Under the pieces are notes generated by a model. The model searched no databases. It worked only from the letters and a program-made list of their open reading frames with translations, and had not been told where the DNA came from. Source: Paludibacteraceae bacterium (GTDB taxonomy: Bacteria > Bacteroidota > Bacteroidia > Bacteroidales > Paludibacteraceae). From it: a stretch of 64,000 nt of DNA. The translations under genes were made by a program, and so were the position numbers. The stretch's first letter is position 1. Each line of letters starts with the position of its first letter. Shown in pieces: positions 48,818 through 57,162 of the stretch. The stretch is from assembly GCA_024400115.1 (NCBI GenBank), contig JAKSNF010000004.1, positions 79,789 to 143,788 on the forward strand. Reading direction: 5' to 3'.

Positions 48818-49802
48818 ACTGATTATATTACTCACTCTACTCCTCTACTCCTCTACTCCCCAACTCCTTGCCCAAAGGCAACTGAGTGAAGACGCACAGA
48901 TTTCTATACTGACGTGCTCCCCCGGCAAGGCCTTATATGAGCGTTTTGGGCACACTGCTATCCGCGTTAAAGACCCTGCTGCCGGATTAGATGTGGTGTT
49001 TAATTATGGGTGCTTTAGTTTTGAAAACGAACACTTCTACTATAAGTTTGTAAAAGGCGAAACCTATTACATGTTAGGTGTCGAGGATGCCCGCTCTTTC
49101 TTTATGACTTATTATGCTGAGAATCGTTTCGTGTATGAGCAAGAACTCAATCTCACCTTTTCACAGCAACAAGAACTATTTGATAAACTGATTATCAACA
49201 GCCAACCAGAGAACCGCACTTATCTTTATAATTTCGTCTTTGATAACTGCGCCACACGTCCTTATGACCTCATCAAGGAAGTAATCGGCGATACTATCAT
49301 CTCTGACTATGAGGGTTATACAGGTCAGTCCTTTAGACGTTTTATTCGCACTTATACGGGAGCCGGCTCTTGGGAAGCCTTCGGCATTAACATGATTTTT
49401 GGCAACCGAGCAGATCAAGCAATGAGTTCGGAACAACGACTCTTCCTTCCTGAGGAACTAATGTTATACCTCAGTCAAGCCAAAACAACAAACGGAATAT
49501 CCGTTGTACGAAGCCAATTTATTGCACCTTTCTCTGCAAATGCCGTTCCGTGGTACAAGATGGCTTTATTTGGCATTCTGTTTTTTGCCGCTATTATGAT
49601 TTTCATTAATATCTGGGATTGGCACCGAAACAAATGGAGTTGGGGCGTTGACTTGGCATTAGGTATTGTTTATGTCCTTCTCTTTGCGATTGTTATTTTC
49701 CTCACATATTTCTCTATTCACCCGCTTGTCGGTTGGAACTGGAGACTATTCCTTTTCCCACTCATTCATCTATGTTCAAGACTTATTTACATATTGCGTT
49801 AA
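48807..49802 (+). CDS. DUF4105 family membrane protein
   Basis: 331 aa. Signal peptide MRNKLIILLTLLLYSSTPQL with a repeat-encoded core, then the DUF4105 domain (ISILTCSPGKALYERFGHTA, FNYGCFSFENEHFYYKF, YLYNFVFDNCATRPYDLI) and C-terminal helices. The His and Cys residues suggest a hydrolase-like (NlpC-related) core, but the family is uncharacterised. Confidence 0.85.
   Translation: MRNKLIILLTLLLYSSTPQLLAQRQLSEDAQISILTCSPGKALYERFGHTAIRVKDPAAGLDVVFNYGCFSFENEHFYYKFVKGETYYMLGVEDARSFFMTYYAENRFVYEQELNLTFSQQQELFDKLIINSQPENRTYLYNFVFDNCATRPYDLIKEVIGDTIISDYEGYTGQSFRRFIRTYTGAGSWEAFGINMIFGNRADQAMSSEQRLFLPEELMLYLSQAKTTNGISVVRSQFIAPFSANAVPWYKMALFGILFFAAIMIFINIWDWHRNKWSWGVDLALGIVYVLLFAIVIFLTYFSIHPLVGWNWRLFLFPLIHLCSRLIYILR
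48829..48865. repeat. CTACTCC-type repeat encoding DUF4105 signal peptide
   Basis: ACTCTACTCCTCTACTCCTC and following bases encode LTLLLYSSTPQLL. Confidence 0.65.
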
Positions 49803-51010
49803 TCACCCTACTCCTCTACTTCTCTACCCCCCTGCTCCTCTCTCAAACGCTCCCGCGTTTGACCGTCGTTGTGGTTGCTGATGGTCTCACTGAGGATAAT
49901 ATCGCACAACTGCGCCCTTATTGGTTACAATCAGGAACGGAAAGTCTCCTCAAAGAGACCTATATCACGTCCCTTGATTTTAACCATTGGACTTACGGAG
50001 GGCACGAAGCCTTAGCTACTATCCTAACCGGAACAACTCCCCGTGTACATGGATATGCGATGGATACTGTTTTTAATCGCAACACACGCCGCCCTATAGC
50101 GTTATTGGAAGACAAAACGGCGAGCGGCATCGGCACGCCTTTACATCTCTCGTCTGAGGCTCTACACTCCGCAACCATAGCAGACCAATATCGACTCGAT
50201 TATGGTAAGAACGCCAAGATCTATGCTGTAGGCATTCATCCTACAACCACTATGCTCTTAGCCGGACATGCCGCTAACGCTTGCTGCTGGTGGGATAATA
50301 TCAAAGAGCAATGGGTTTCCACTACTTATTATACAGAAGGACTGCCTTCGGCGGCAGACGATTGGAACGTAAACGCTAAAAAGGATAAACAAACGCTCAA
50401 CGAACGAGTTACCCATGTCGCGTTGGAAGTACAACGTACACAACAGATGGGGTTAGATAATATACCCGATATTTTACTACTCGAATACGATTTGGGACTT
50501 GACGACACGAATCTCGATGTGCTCATGAACCAACTTATCTTACGTGTCGGCAGAAAAAACTTGCAATTGCTTGTTATTGGTACACCGCAAGGAAGCGAAC
50601 AGACATCCTTTAACATTGACCGCGCAGCGGCTCTGACATCCACTTATCTTATGGCTCTCTACGGTCACGAACGTTGGATTGACGGGGGTTACGGACATTC
50701 CCTCTATCTAAATAAACAACTCATCGAACAAAAGAGACAGTCACTTCCCGAGATGAAAAATCTCATTTGTGCTTTCCTTATGGATTTTGATAATGTAGCC
50801 GCAGCCTATTCTTTGGAACAAGCCATGACGTTAGAGGAAACTAAAGAGTCTGTCAACAAACACTGTTCGGGGGATATTATTGTAACGCTCGAACATAACT
50901 GGCAATATCAACCGCCTCAATCCACCCTTCTTTGGTGGAAGGGCTACAACACGAACTATCCCCAAGAACCCATCAACGCCTTACAAGTGAAACACCTTAT
51001 ATATAAATAA
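49772..51010 (+). CDS. Alkaline phosphatase superfamily protein
   Basis: I start at the ATG at 49772 (MFKTYLHIALITLLLYFSTP), giving a signal peptide and a 412-aa protein; it overlaps the DUF4105 gene by 31 bp. LPRLTVVVVADGLTEDNIAQ supplies the first metal aspartate; FNHWTYGGHEALATILTGTT and PRVHGY are the nucleophile region of type I phosphodiesterases/PafA-like phosphatases. Periplasmic phosphate release is likely; substrate unknown. Confidence 0.82.
   Translation: MFKTYLHIALITLLLYFSTPLLLSQTLPRLTVVVVADGLTEDNIAQLRPYWLQSGTESLLKETYITSLDFNHWTYGGHEALATILTGTTPRVHGYAMDTVFNRNTRRPIALLEDKTASGIGTPLHLSSEALHSATIADQYRLDYGKNAKIYAVGIHPTTTMLLAGHAANACCWWDNIKEQWVSTTYYTEGLPSAADDWNVNAKKDKQTLNERVTHVALEVQRTQQMGLDNIPDILLLEYDLGLDDTNLDVLMNQLILRVGRKNLQLLVIGTPQGSEQTSFNIDRAAALTSTYLMALYGHERWIDGGYGHSLYLNKQLIEQKRQSLPEMKNLICAFLMDFDNVAAAYSLEQAMTLEETKESVNKHCSGDIIVTLEHNWQYQPPQSTLLWWKGYNTNYPQEPINALQVKHLIYK
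49803..49843. repeat. CTACTCC-type repeat encoding phosphatase signal peptide
   Basis: CACCCTACTCCTCTACTTCT onwards encodes TLLLYFSTPLLLS. Confidence 0.65.
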
Positions 51011-51012
51011 TT

Positions 51013-51429
51013 ATGATATTATACGAAATTAAAATCGCTTACGAGCGTCAAACGGGAGAAGATAACCCGGGTAAAGTAAAAGAAACCTATTTAGTAGAAG
51101 GACTTAGTCCCGCTGATGTAGAAGAGCGCCTCATGGGCGAAATCAGTAAGTACATCTTCGGAGATAGTGAACTCACTTCCTGCAAGAAAGTGCAGTTCTA
51201 TGATCTCATCACTTCTCCCGAAGGAGACAAGTGGTATAAAGCACGCGTGGAGATGATTACCGTAGAGGACGATGGCAAAGAGACTCGCAAGAAAGTAAGC
51301 ATCCTCGTTCAAGCTTCGACCATAGCTTTTGCGCTTAAGAACCTCAGTGCTTACCTTGCTTCGTTAGATTGCGAGATCGTTTCCATCACCCGCAGTCCTA
51401 TCTTAGAGGTCTATCGCGCAGTCAAATAA
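51013..51429 (+). CDS. DUF4494 family protein
   Basis: 138 aa. YEIKIAYERQTGEDNPGKVK, ETYLVEGLSPADVEERL and KWYKARVEMITVEDDGKE match the small Bacteroidota family DUF4494. Function unknown; starts 2 bp after the phosphatase. Confidence 0.85.
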   Translation: MILYEIKIAYERQTGEDNPGKVKETYLVEGLSPADVEERLMGEISKYIFGDSELTSCKKVQFYDLITSPEGDKWYKARVEMITVEDDGKETRKKVSILVQASTIAFALKNLSAYLASLDCEIVSITRSPILEVYRAVK

Positions 51430-51436
51430 CCTCAAA

Positions 51437-51463
51437 ATTCATAACTCATAATTCAAAATTTAA
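51437..51463. repeat. TTCATAACTCATAATTC repeat
   Basis: The phrase ATTCATAACTCATAATTC also occurs at 53777-53795 and partly at 53818-53836, always intergenic and A/T-rich. Confidence 0.55.
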
Positions 51464-51468
51464 AAAAC

Positions 51469-51685
51469 AACCGCTACCGAGCCAAGGGAACCGGAAAACT
51501 CAACAGACAAAAGTCACCGAAGTCCCTATACTCCTAATGGCGTGCCGGTACATTGGTTCGCGATGACCCCGTAAGGGAGAGCGACCTAAGCATGCGAAAA
51601 TGACGCCGGATTACAAAGGGTTTACACACTTCAAATCCTATTATTTAGGAGCTTTCTCGATGAATTGACTCGGTAGTGGTTTTTT
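51469..51685 (+). promoter_or_regulatory. Structured leader RNA upstream of the TrpB-like gene
   Basis: A 13-bp long-range stem (51469-51481 with 51669-51681, one G-U) closes the whole region and runs into TTTTTT, so it can act as a terminator. Inside are AGGGA/TCCCT (51485-51489, 51523-51527), a GAC-AAAA-GTC hairpin, GGCGT/ACGCC (51539-51543, 51603-51607), a CCC-GTAA-GGG hairpin and TCCTA/TAGGA (51636-51650). It may be the Bacteroid-trp type of cis-regulatory RNA; I cannot match the consensus from memory. Confidence 0.55.
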
Positions 51686-51709
51686 CGAAGATCTCGAATA
51701 ACTACAAGC

Positions 51710-53011
51710 ATGAAAGTAACCAAGAAGATAGTGCTCGAAGAGCACGACATGCCAACTCAGTGGTATAATATCGTAGCCGATATGGTTACGAAACCGCAAC
51801 CCATGCTCAATCCCCAAACCCGTGAACCTATCACGCAGAAGGACCTTGAAGTGCTCTTCTCCAAAGGGGCGGCAGAACAAGAACTATCCACTGAAAGGTG
51901 GATTGATATACCCGACGAGGTTCGCGACCTTTACCGTATTTATCGCCCTACACCTCTGGTACGCGCTTCCGGATTGGAGAAAGCCCTTGACACACCGGCT
52001 AAGATATACTTCAAGAACGAGTCGGTCAGTCCTGTAGGTTCGCATAAACTGAACTCCGCTATTCCGCAAGCTTACTACAATAAGATTCAAGGTATTCAGC
52101 ACCTAACCACCGAGACCGGTGCCGGCCAATGGGGTTCTGCCCTCAGTATTGCTTGTAAGCACTTCGGTTTAGACCTCAAAGTGTACATGGTTCGTCTCAG
52201 TTATGAGCAAAAACCCTATCGCAAATCGGTGATGCACACATACGGTGCTACTGTCATCCCTTCCCCCAGTGATACCACTGAGGCAGGACGCGCTATGCGT
52301 GCGCAGTACCCTAATACACCCGGTAGTTTAGGTATGGCTATCTCGGAAGCCGTAGAAGTAGCCCTACAGCAACCTAACACTAAATACGCCTTAGGTAGTG
52401 TGATGAGTCATGTGTGTTTGCACCAAACGATTATCGGTCTCGAAGCCTTGAAGCAAATGGAGATTGCGGGCGACTATCCGGATGTAGTCATCGGTTGCTT
52501 TGGTGGCGGTAGTAACTTTGCCGGCATATCCTTCCCCTTCATGCGCAATAACCTTGTCAACGGAGCCAAGACGCAGTTTATCGCTGCTGAACCGGCTTTG
52601 TGCCCCAAACTAACTCAAGGCAAGTTAATATACGATTACGGAGATACCGAAGGGTTCACCCCTCTTATTCCTATGTATTCCCTTGGTCACGACTTTGAAC
52701 CGGCGGCTATTCATGCCGGAGGACTGCGTTATCACGGAGCCGGAGCTATCCTCAGCCAGCTGCTCAAAGACGGACTTTACGAGGGACGTGACATCGACCA
52801 ACTCGACTCCTTCAAGGCAGGTGTGCTCTTCTCTCAAGTGGAAGGTATCATCCCTGCTCCCGAATCAACTCACGCTATCTGCGCGGCTATCCAAGAGGCG
52901 CTGAAGGCCAAAGAGGAGGGGAAAGAGAAAGTGATATTGTTTAACCTATCAGGACACGGTCTTATCGATATGGCGTCGTACGATCGTTATTTCGCCGGTG
53001 ACCTTCACTAA
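51710..53011 (+). CDS. trpB: TrpB-like pyridoxal-phosphate protein (tryptophan synthase beta 2)
   Basis: 433 aa, the long TrpB2 form. PLP lysine in SVSPVGSHKLNSAIPQAYY; phosphate loop CFGGGSNFAG; ETGAGQWGSALS. The N-terminal extension (HDMPTQWYNIVADM) is characteristic of TrpB2. No trpA lies nearby, as is usual for TrpB2, which may make tryptophan from serine and indole. A structured leader precedes it. Overlaps the ABC ATPase gene by 14 bp. Confidence 0.9.
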   Translation: MKVTKKIVLEEHDMPTQWYNIVADMVTKPQPMLNPQTREPITQKDLEVLFSKGAAEQELSTERWIDIPDEVRDLYRIYRPTPLVRASGLEKALDTPAKIYFKNESVSPVGSHKLNSAIPQAYYNKIQGIQHLTTETGAGQWGSALSIACKHFGLDLKVYMVRLSYEQKPYRKSVMHTYGATVIPSPSDTTEAGRAMRAQYPNTPGSLGMAISEAVEVALQQPNTKYALGSVMSHVCLHQTIIGLEALKQMEIAGDYPDVVIGCFGGGSNFAGISFPFMRNNLVNGAKTQFIAAEPALCPKLTQGKLIYDYGDTEGFTPLIPMYSLGHDFEPAAIHAGGLRYHGAGAILSQLLKDGLYEGRDIDQLDSFKAGVLFSQVEGIIPAPESTHAICAAIQEALKAKEEGKEKVILFNLSGHGLIDMASYDRYFAGDLH

Positions 53012-53783
53012 CCTCACCATAGGATATAAGAGCAAGGTTGTGCAACGTGACCTTAGTCTCGATTTAGCGGACGGTCAACTCATCGCCCTACTCGGACCTA
53101 ACGGTTCGGGCAAATCAACCCTTCTCCGTACCTTAGCAGGTCTACTGCCTGCCCTTAGCGGACAGGTTCTCATTGAGGGACGAGACGTAACCACCATGAC
53201 TCCTTCCGAACGGGCAAAGAAACAGGCACTCGTCCTCACAGAGAGCGAGACGCTCGATGCTACTACCGTTCACGATGTAGTTGCGATGGGGCGTTACCCC
53301 TACACGTCCTTCCTTGGTCACCTCACCGAGGAAGATGAGACCATCATCCGCGAGTCTTTAGAAGCCGTTGGTCTTACAGCCATCGGCGGTCTTACTACAA
53401 GTACGGATCCGGTTCAACCGGCGGTCTTTCAGCGCAGCGGTCTTTCAGCAGACCTCGTCTGCGGTCTTTCCTCCGGCACTTTTGCCAGAGTGCAGATTGC
53501 TCGCGCCTTGGCGCAGCAAGCGCCTATCATCCTGTTGGATGAACCAACCGCTCACCTCGATCTGCCCGGGCGTATCCAACTCTTTGAGTTACTCCAACGA
53601 TTGGCGCACGAACAGAAGAAACTAATTCTCATCTCCACTCACGAGTTAGACCTCGCCTTGCGATTTAGTGACCAATGCCTGCTCTTCTCAGACAATGGTG
53701 TTGAATGTGGTTTTCCTGAGCAACTACGACAAACCGATGCTCTGAACAAAGCCTTCAAAATAAAATTATCTCTTAATTCATAA
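52998..53783 (+). CDS. FecE/HmuV-type ABC transporter ATP-binding protein
   Basis: 261 aa. Walker A LLGPNGSGKSTLLRTLAGLL, Walker B APIILLDEPTAHLDLPG, H-loop STHEL; DVVAMGRYPYTSFLG is typical of iron-chelate/cobalamin importers. Just before the signature (LSSGTFARVQIARAL) sits an extra ~25 residues (TSTDPVQPAVFQRSGLSADL) encoded by a repeat shared with nadD. The insert is in frame and at the edge of the helical subdomain. No permease or binding protein is adjacent. Confidence 0.87.
   Translation: MTFTNLTIGYKSKVVQRDLSLDLADGQLIALLGPNGSGKSTLLRTLAGLLPALSGQVLIEGRDVTTMTPSERAKKQALVLTESETLDATTVHDVVAMGRYPYTSFLGHLTEEDETIIRESLEAVGLTAIGGLTTSTDPVQPAVFQRSGLSADLVCGLSSGTFARVQIARALAQQAPIILLDEPTAHLDLPGRIQLFELLQRLAHEQKKLILISTHELDLALRFSDQCLLFSDNGVECGFPEQLRQTDALNKAFKIKLSLNS
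53421..53470. repeat. GCGGTCTTTCAGCG repeat inside the ABC ATPase gene
   Basis: GCGGTCTTTCAGCGCAGCGG continues with TCTTTCAGCAG. Same unit as in nadD (35117-35192). Confidence 0.6.
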
Positions 53784-53836
53784 CTCATAATTCTTAGCCC
53801 TAAAGGGCACGATTTTCTCATAATTCAAAATTCTTA
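53777..53836. repeat. Intergenic TTCATAACTCATAATTC repeat block
   Basis: Two copies of the phrase flank a small hairpin (GCCCTAAAGGGC). Confidence 0.5.
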
Positions 53837-53841
53837 ATTCT

Positions 53842-55416
53842 ATGAAAGACGCCTTATTATCCCTCTTTTGCGTGGCCGCTCTCTCGGTAGCGGCACAGAA
53901 TCCGTATTTACCTCTTTGGGAATATATCCCCGACGGTGAACCTTATGTCTTTGAAGACCCCGATAACGCGGGTCAGTACCGCGTGTATATCTATGGTTCG
54001 CACGACGATCTGACCTACACGTACTGCGGACGCGACCAAGTCGTTTGGTCTGCTCCTGTCGATAACCTACAAGATTGGCGCTTTGACGGTATTATCTTTG
54101 AGTCTATCAAGGACGCTAACGGTGATAACCTCAACGAGAACGGCGAAGGAGATATACTCTACGCCCCTGATGTAGCCCTCCGCACGGACGCGAACGGCAA
54201 GAAAACCTATTATCTCTATCCCAATAACCAAGCGCGTGGGCGTGAGAATATGGTAGCCGCTTCCGACCGTCCTGATGGTCCGTTTAAGGTTATCAACTGG
54301 TCTAATGAAGACCCTAAGAAAGTGAGTGGTTCACTCTATTTCGACCCGGGTGTGTTCGTGGATGATGATGGTAAGGCGTACGCTTATTGGGGTTATCAGG
54401 AGTCCGAAGGTGCTGAGTTGCAAGATGACATGGCAACTATAAAGCCGGAGACCTATCACAAGGATATGATACCTAATTTTAGGCAGGATACTCTCTTCCG
54501 TTTCTTTGAAGCCTCTTCTATTCGTAAGATTGAGGACAAGTACGTCTTCATCTACTCGCGTATGACCCATCCGGGCGATTTTGGTTTGCCCATGTCTAAT
54601 TATACCTTAGCTTATGCTTACAGCGATAATCCCTTAGGTCCTTTCACTTATGGTGGCACGCTCATTGATGGTCGTGCACGCGGAGTGAATGAGCAAGGTC
54701 AACCTATTCCAACGGCTTGTCCTTATGGTAACACCCACGGTAGTCTCTGTCTCATTGGTGACCAATGGTGGATCTTCTACCATCGTCAAACGGGATTGGA
54801 CGAGTTCTCGCGTCAAGCCATGGTGGCTCCTGTGACCGTTGAGGTAGAGAAAGGCAAGGGTGGCAAAGTGACTATCTCCGAGGGCGAATATACATCGGAA
54901 GGCTTTATGATTTCGGGGTTAGACCCCACTCAACTGACCGAAGCCGGTCGTGCTTGCTACCTCACCTACCCCAAAGGTTCTTCGCAATCCTTCCCGAACT
55001 TCACTTTCTCGGGTTCATACGTCAAACCCACTCATCCCGCAGAAGTGATTGAGGGTGTGAGTCTGTGTCCGGTAGTGAATAACACCGCCGGTTCGGTGGT
55101 GGGTTATCGTTATTTTGATATGTCCAAGATGCCTCGCAAGCCGCATTTAGTGATGAGTCTTATCCCTGCCGGCATTGAGGGTCAGATACGTGTTGTTATG
55201 GGTCAATACCCGTGGAGCAAAGACGCACAAACGATTGCTACTGTTAAGTTCTCAGCCGGTGCTACAGCGGAGATGACCAAAGTGGAAGTGCCTTGTAAGG
55301 CTATCCGTCAGCACACGGGCAAGCAGTCCCTTTTCTTCGTCTTCGAAGCACCAGGCGACAGGCGACAGGCAACAGATCAATCCCTTTGTGAGTTATATGA
55401 CTTCTATTTCAAGTAA
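53842..55416 (+). CDS. Glycoside hydrolase family 43-like secreted protein
   Basis: 524 aa with a short signal peptide (LLSLFCVAALSVAAQ). Five-bladed propeller residues typical of GH43: base aspartate region YLPLWEYIPDGEPYVFEDP, LYFDPGVFVDDDGKAYAYWG, general-acid region FFEASSIRKI, and CPYGNTHGSLCLI. The last ~130 residues form a beta domain (CBM6-like). Likely removes arabinose or xylose side groups. The C-terminal GDRRQAT is encoded by a GCGACAG repeat. Ends 20 bp inside yggS. Confidence 0.82.
   Translation: MKDALLSLFCVAALSVAAQNPYLPLWEYIPDGEPYVFEDPDNAGQYRVYIYGSHDDLTYTYCGRDQVVWSAPVDNLQDWRFDGIIFESIKDANGDNLNENGEGDILYAPDVALRTDANGKKTYYLYPNNQARGRENMVAASDRPDGPFKVINWSNEDPKKVSGSLYFDPGVFVDDDGKAYAYWGYQESEGAELQDDMATIKPETYHKDMIPNFRQDTLFRFFEASSIRKIEDKYVFIYSRMTHPGDFGLPMSNYTLAYAYSDNPLGPFTYGGTLIDGRARGVNEQGQPIPTACPYGNTHGSLCLIGDQWWIFYHRQTGLDEFSRQAMVAPVTVEVEKGKGGKVTISEGEYTSEGFMISGLDPTQLTEAGRACYLTYPKGSSQSFPNFTFSGSYVKPTHPAEVIEGVSLCPVVNNTAGSVVGYRYFDMSKMPRKPHLVMSLIPAGIEGQIRVVMGQYPWSKDAQTIATVKFSAGATAEMTKVEVPCKAIRQHTGKQSLFFVFEAPGDRRQATDQSLCELYDFYFK
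55351..55374. repeat. GCGACAG-type repeat in the GH43 gene
   Basis: CAGGCGACAGGCGACAGGCA encodes GDRRQA; same unit as 18759-18782. Confidence 0.6.
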
Positions 55417-56131
55417 TATCCAAGCCTTGCGCGCCACTATCCCGCCTTATGTGACGTTGGTGTGCGTGAGTAAGTTCCACTCGGTAGAGGCTATTCAAGA
55501 GGCATACGACTGTGGGGAGCGCGATTTCGGAGAGAGTCGTGTTCAGGAGTTGGTGGCTAAACATGAAGCCTTGCCGAAGGATATACGTTGGCATTTCATT
55601 GGTCACTTGCAGACCAATAAGGTCAAGCAGATTGTGCCCTTTGTGCATCTCATTCAGAGTGTAGATAGTTGGCATTTATTAGAGGTTATCAATGCCGAAG
55701 CAGCCAAGGTGGGTCGTGTGGTCAATGTCCTTCTCGAGGTTCACGTTGCCAAAGAAGCAACGAAGACAGGCTTTGATATCAATGACCTGATAAAACTTTC
55801 AACTAATAAACTAGACGGCTACTCTACACTCTACACTCTAAACTCTCAACTAAATTTGGATCACGTCCAAATTTGCGGTCTTATGGCAATGGCAACTAAC
55901 ACGGACGACGAGACTGAGATTCGCCGTTGTTTCAAAGAAGTTAAATCTCTAAACTCTAAACTATCGACCGAAGGTCGCAACGAGACGGCTACTCTACACT
56001 CTAAACTCTACACTCTAAACTCTAACATTCCGATTTTGTCAATCGGAATGTCCGACGACTACCTGATTGCGATAGAGGAAGGCTCAACCATGGTTCGTAT
56101 CGGTTCATCTATTTTTGGAGAAAGGAATTAA
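55397..56131 (+). CDS. PLP homeostasis protein (YggS/PLPBP family)
   Basis: 244 aa from the ATG at 55397. LVCVSKFHSVEAIQEAYDCG holds the PLP lysine; DFGESRVQELVAKHE, WHFIGHLQTNKVKQI and LSIGMSDDYLIAI complete the family pattern. Two loops carry repeat-encoded inserts, LDGYSTLYTLNSQLN and LNSKLSTEGRNETATLHSKL, derived from CTCTAAA heptads. The gene remains open. Confidence 0.92.
   Translation: MTSISSNIQALRATIPPYVTLVCVSKFHSVEAIQEAYDCGERDFGESRVQELVAKHEALPKDIRWHFIGHLQTNKVKQIVPFVHLIQSVDSWHLLEVINAEAAKVGRVVNVLLEVHVAKEATKTGFDINDLIKLSTNKLDGYSTLYTLNSQLNLDHVQICGLMAMATNTDDETEIRRCFKEVKSLNSKLSTEGRNETATLHSKLYTLNSNIPILSIGMSDDYLIAIEEGSTMVRIGSSIFGERN
55797..55852. repeat. Heptad repeat 1 inside yggS
   Basis: AACTAGACGGCTACTCTACA followed by CTCTACACTCTAAACTCTC. 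Core shared with 20123-20142. Confidence 0.7.
55945..56028. repeat. Heptad repeat 2 inside yggS
   Basis: CTCTAAACTCTAAACTATCG, then GACGGCTACTCTACACTC and more heptads. The CTAAACTATCGAC end matches the copy in DUF4837. Confidence 0.7.
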
Positions 56132-56135
56132 AATT

Positions 56136-57050
56136 ATGCAAAAAGAAACAATTATCGGCTACACGGCCCATGCTCACAGAGCCTACCATTTAACCATCAC
56201 AATCACCTTCCTAATTTGTTGGAGTGTCATTGCCTATCTTCTATTTTCGTTCATTCCTGCCCAAACGGGATTTTCGTATGGATGGCTTGCTGCTGTTCCT
56301 CTTGCCTTGATTGCTTTAGCCTACTTTATTATTCTGGCAATATTGTCAAAAAAGAGGAGGAGAACCGTCATCATTGATGATAATAAGTTAACTTATGTTT
56401 GCCGAACAATCTTACTAACCGCCCCTACTCAAGAGGAACCGGTTCTGTTATGGAAGATTGCTTCTATCTATCGAGACGACGACTATCTCTATTTATACGA
56501 TAAACGGCACGATGTCTTGCTTAGGATTTCCAGCAAAACGATTAACACCAAGAAGATTGCCGATGAGTTAAAAAAACGTCTGCCGAACATTGAATATTCG
56601 CAGTATTCAAGACTTGCCAATAGTACGAGTACCTACCAAATGTCGCGTATTAGTATTATCATATGCGTTCTGCTATTGGTTTCCGCAGGTATTACTATAT
56701 GGCAGAACCGAGAAATATTGGATGAAATACTCTATTCCGGATTTGTATTGGTAATATGTTTGTGGTATTTGATTTATCGTAGTACACAAAAAGTAGTGAT
56801 TGATAAAGAGCATCTAACCTACAAGAGTAGAACCTTTTTCTTCACGCTCGTTGAAAAAACCATTAAAGTATCAGATATTGCTTCAATGGGTGATGATAAG
56901 TACTATATTTGGCTATTCGATAAGAACGAAAACAAATTGATAGATTTGCCAAAAAACATTTTCTATCTTGGCAAGTTAACTCATGCACTTGAGATTCTTA
57001 TTAGCAATCGCGAATCTGATTCGGAGCTTCCCATCGCTCACGAGATGTAA
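56136..57050 (+). CDS. Membrane protein with two helix-pair/PH-like halves
   Basis: Start at the ATG at 56136, 304 aa. I do not recognise the family by name. Each half has a hydrophobic helix pair (TITITFLICWSVIAYLLF; ISIIICVLLLVSAGITIW) followed by a beta-rich segment beginning with IDDNKLTYVCR or IDKEHLTYKSR, so the protein looks internally duplicated, similar to bacterial PH-domain membrane proteins. Role unknown. Confidence 0.7.
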   Translation: MQKETIIGYTAHAHRAYHLTITITFLICWSVIAYLLFSFIPAQTGFSYGWLAAVPLALIALAYFIILAILSKKRRRTVIIDDNKLTYVCRTILLTAPTQEEPVLLWKIASIYRDDDYLYLYDKRHDVLLRISSKTINTKKIADELKKRLPNIEYSQYSRLANSTSTYQMSRISIIICVLLLVSAGITIWQNREILDEILYSGFVLVICLWYLIYRSTQKVVIDKEHLTYKSRTFFFTLVEKTIKVSDIASMGDDKYYIWLFDKNENKLIDLPKNIFYLGKLTHALEILISNRESDSELPIAHEM

Positions 57051-57056
57051 AACAGT

Positions 57057-57116
57057 GAAAAAACACTTCTAAATGCGTTTTTCTTGTCAATTCGGCAGAA
57101 AAGTGCAATTTTATTT
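57057..57116. repeat. 60-bp direct repeat, copy 1
   Basis: Begins GAAAAAACACTTCTAAATGC and matches 57773-57832 at 58 of 60 positions. Contains a weak AAAAACAC/GCGTTTTT hairpin and leads into a promoter. Confidence 0.85.
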
Positions 57117-57145
57117 GGTAGTTTCATTTATTTTTAGTAATTTTG
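57114..57145 (+). promoter_or_regulatory. Promoter of the DUF4160/DUF2442 pair
   Basis: TTTG (57114-57117), 20-nt spacer, TAATTTTG (57138-57145). Confidence 0.7.
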
Positions 57146-57162
57146 CAACCGATATTGGATGA

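Noticed and set aside
51369..51566. Small plus-strand frame as a tryptophan leader peptide
   Set aside because: It overlaps the end of DUF4494 in another frame and contains no run of Trp codons.
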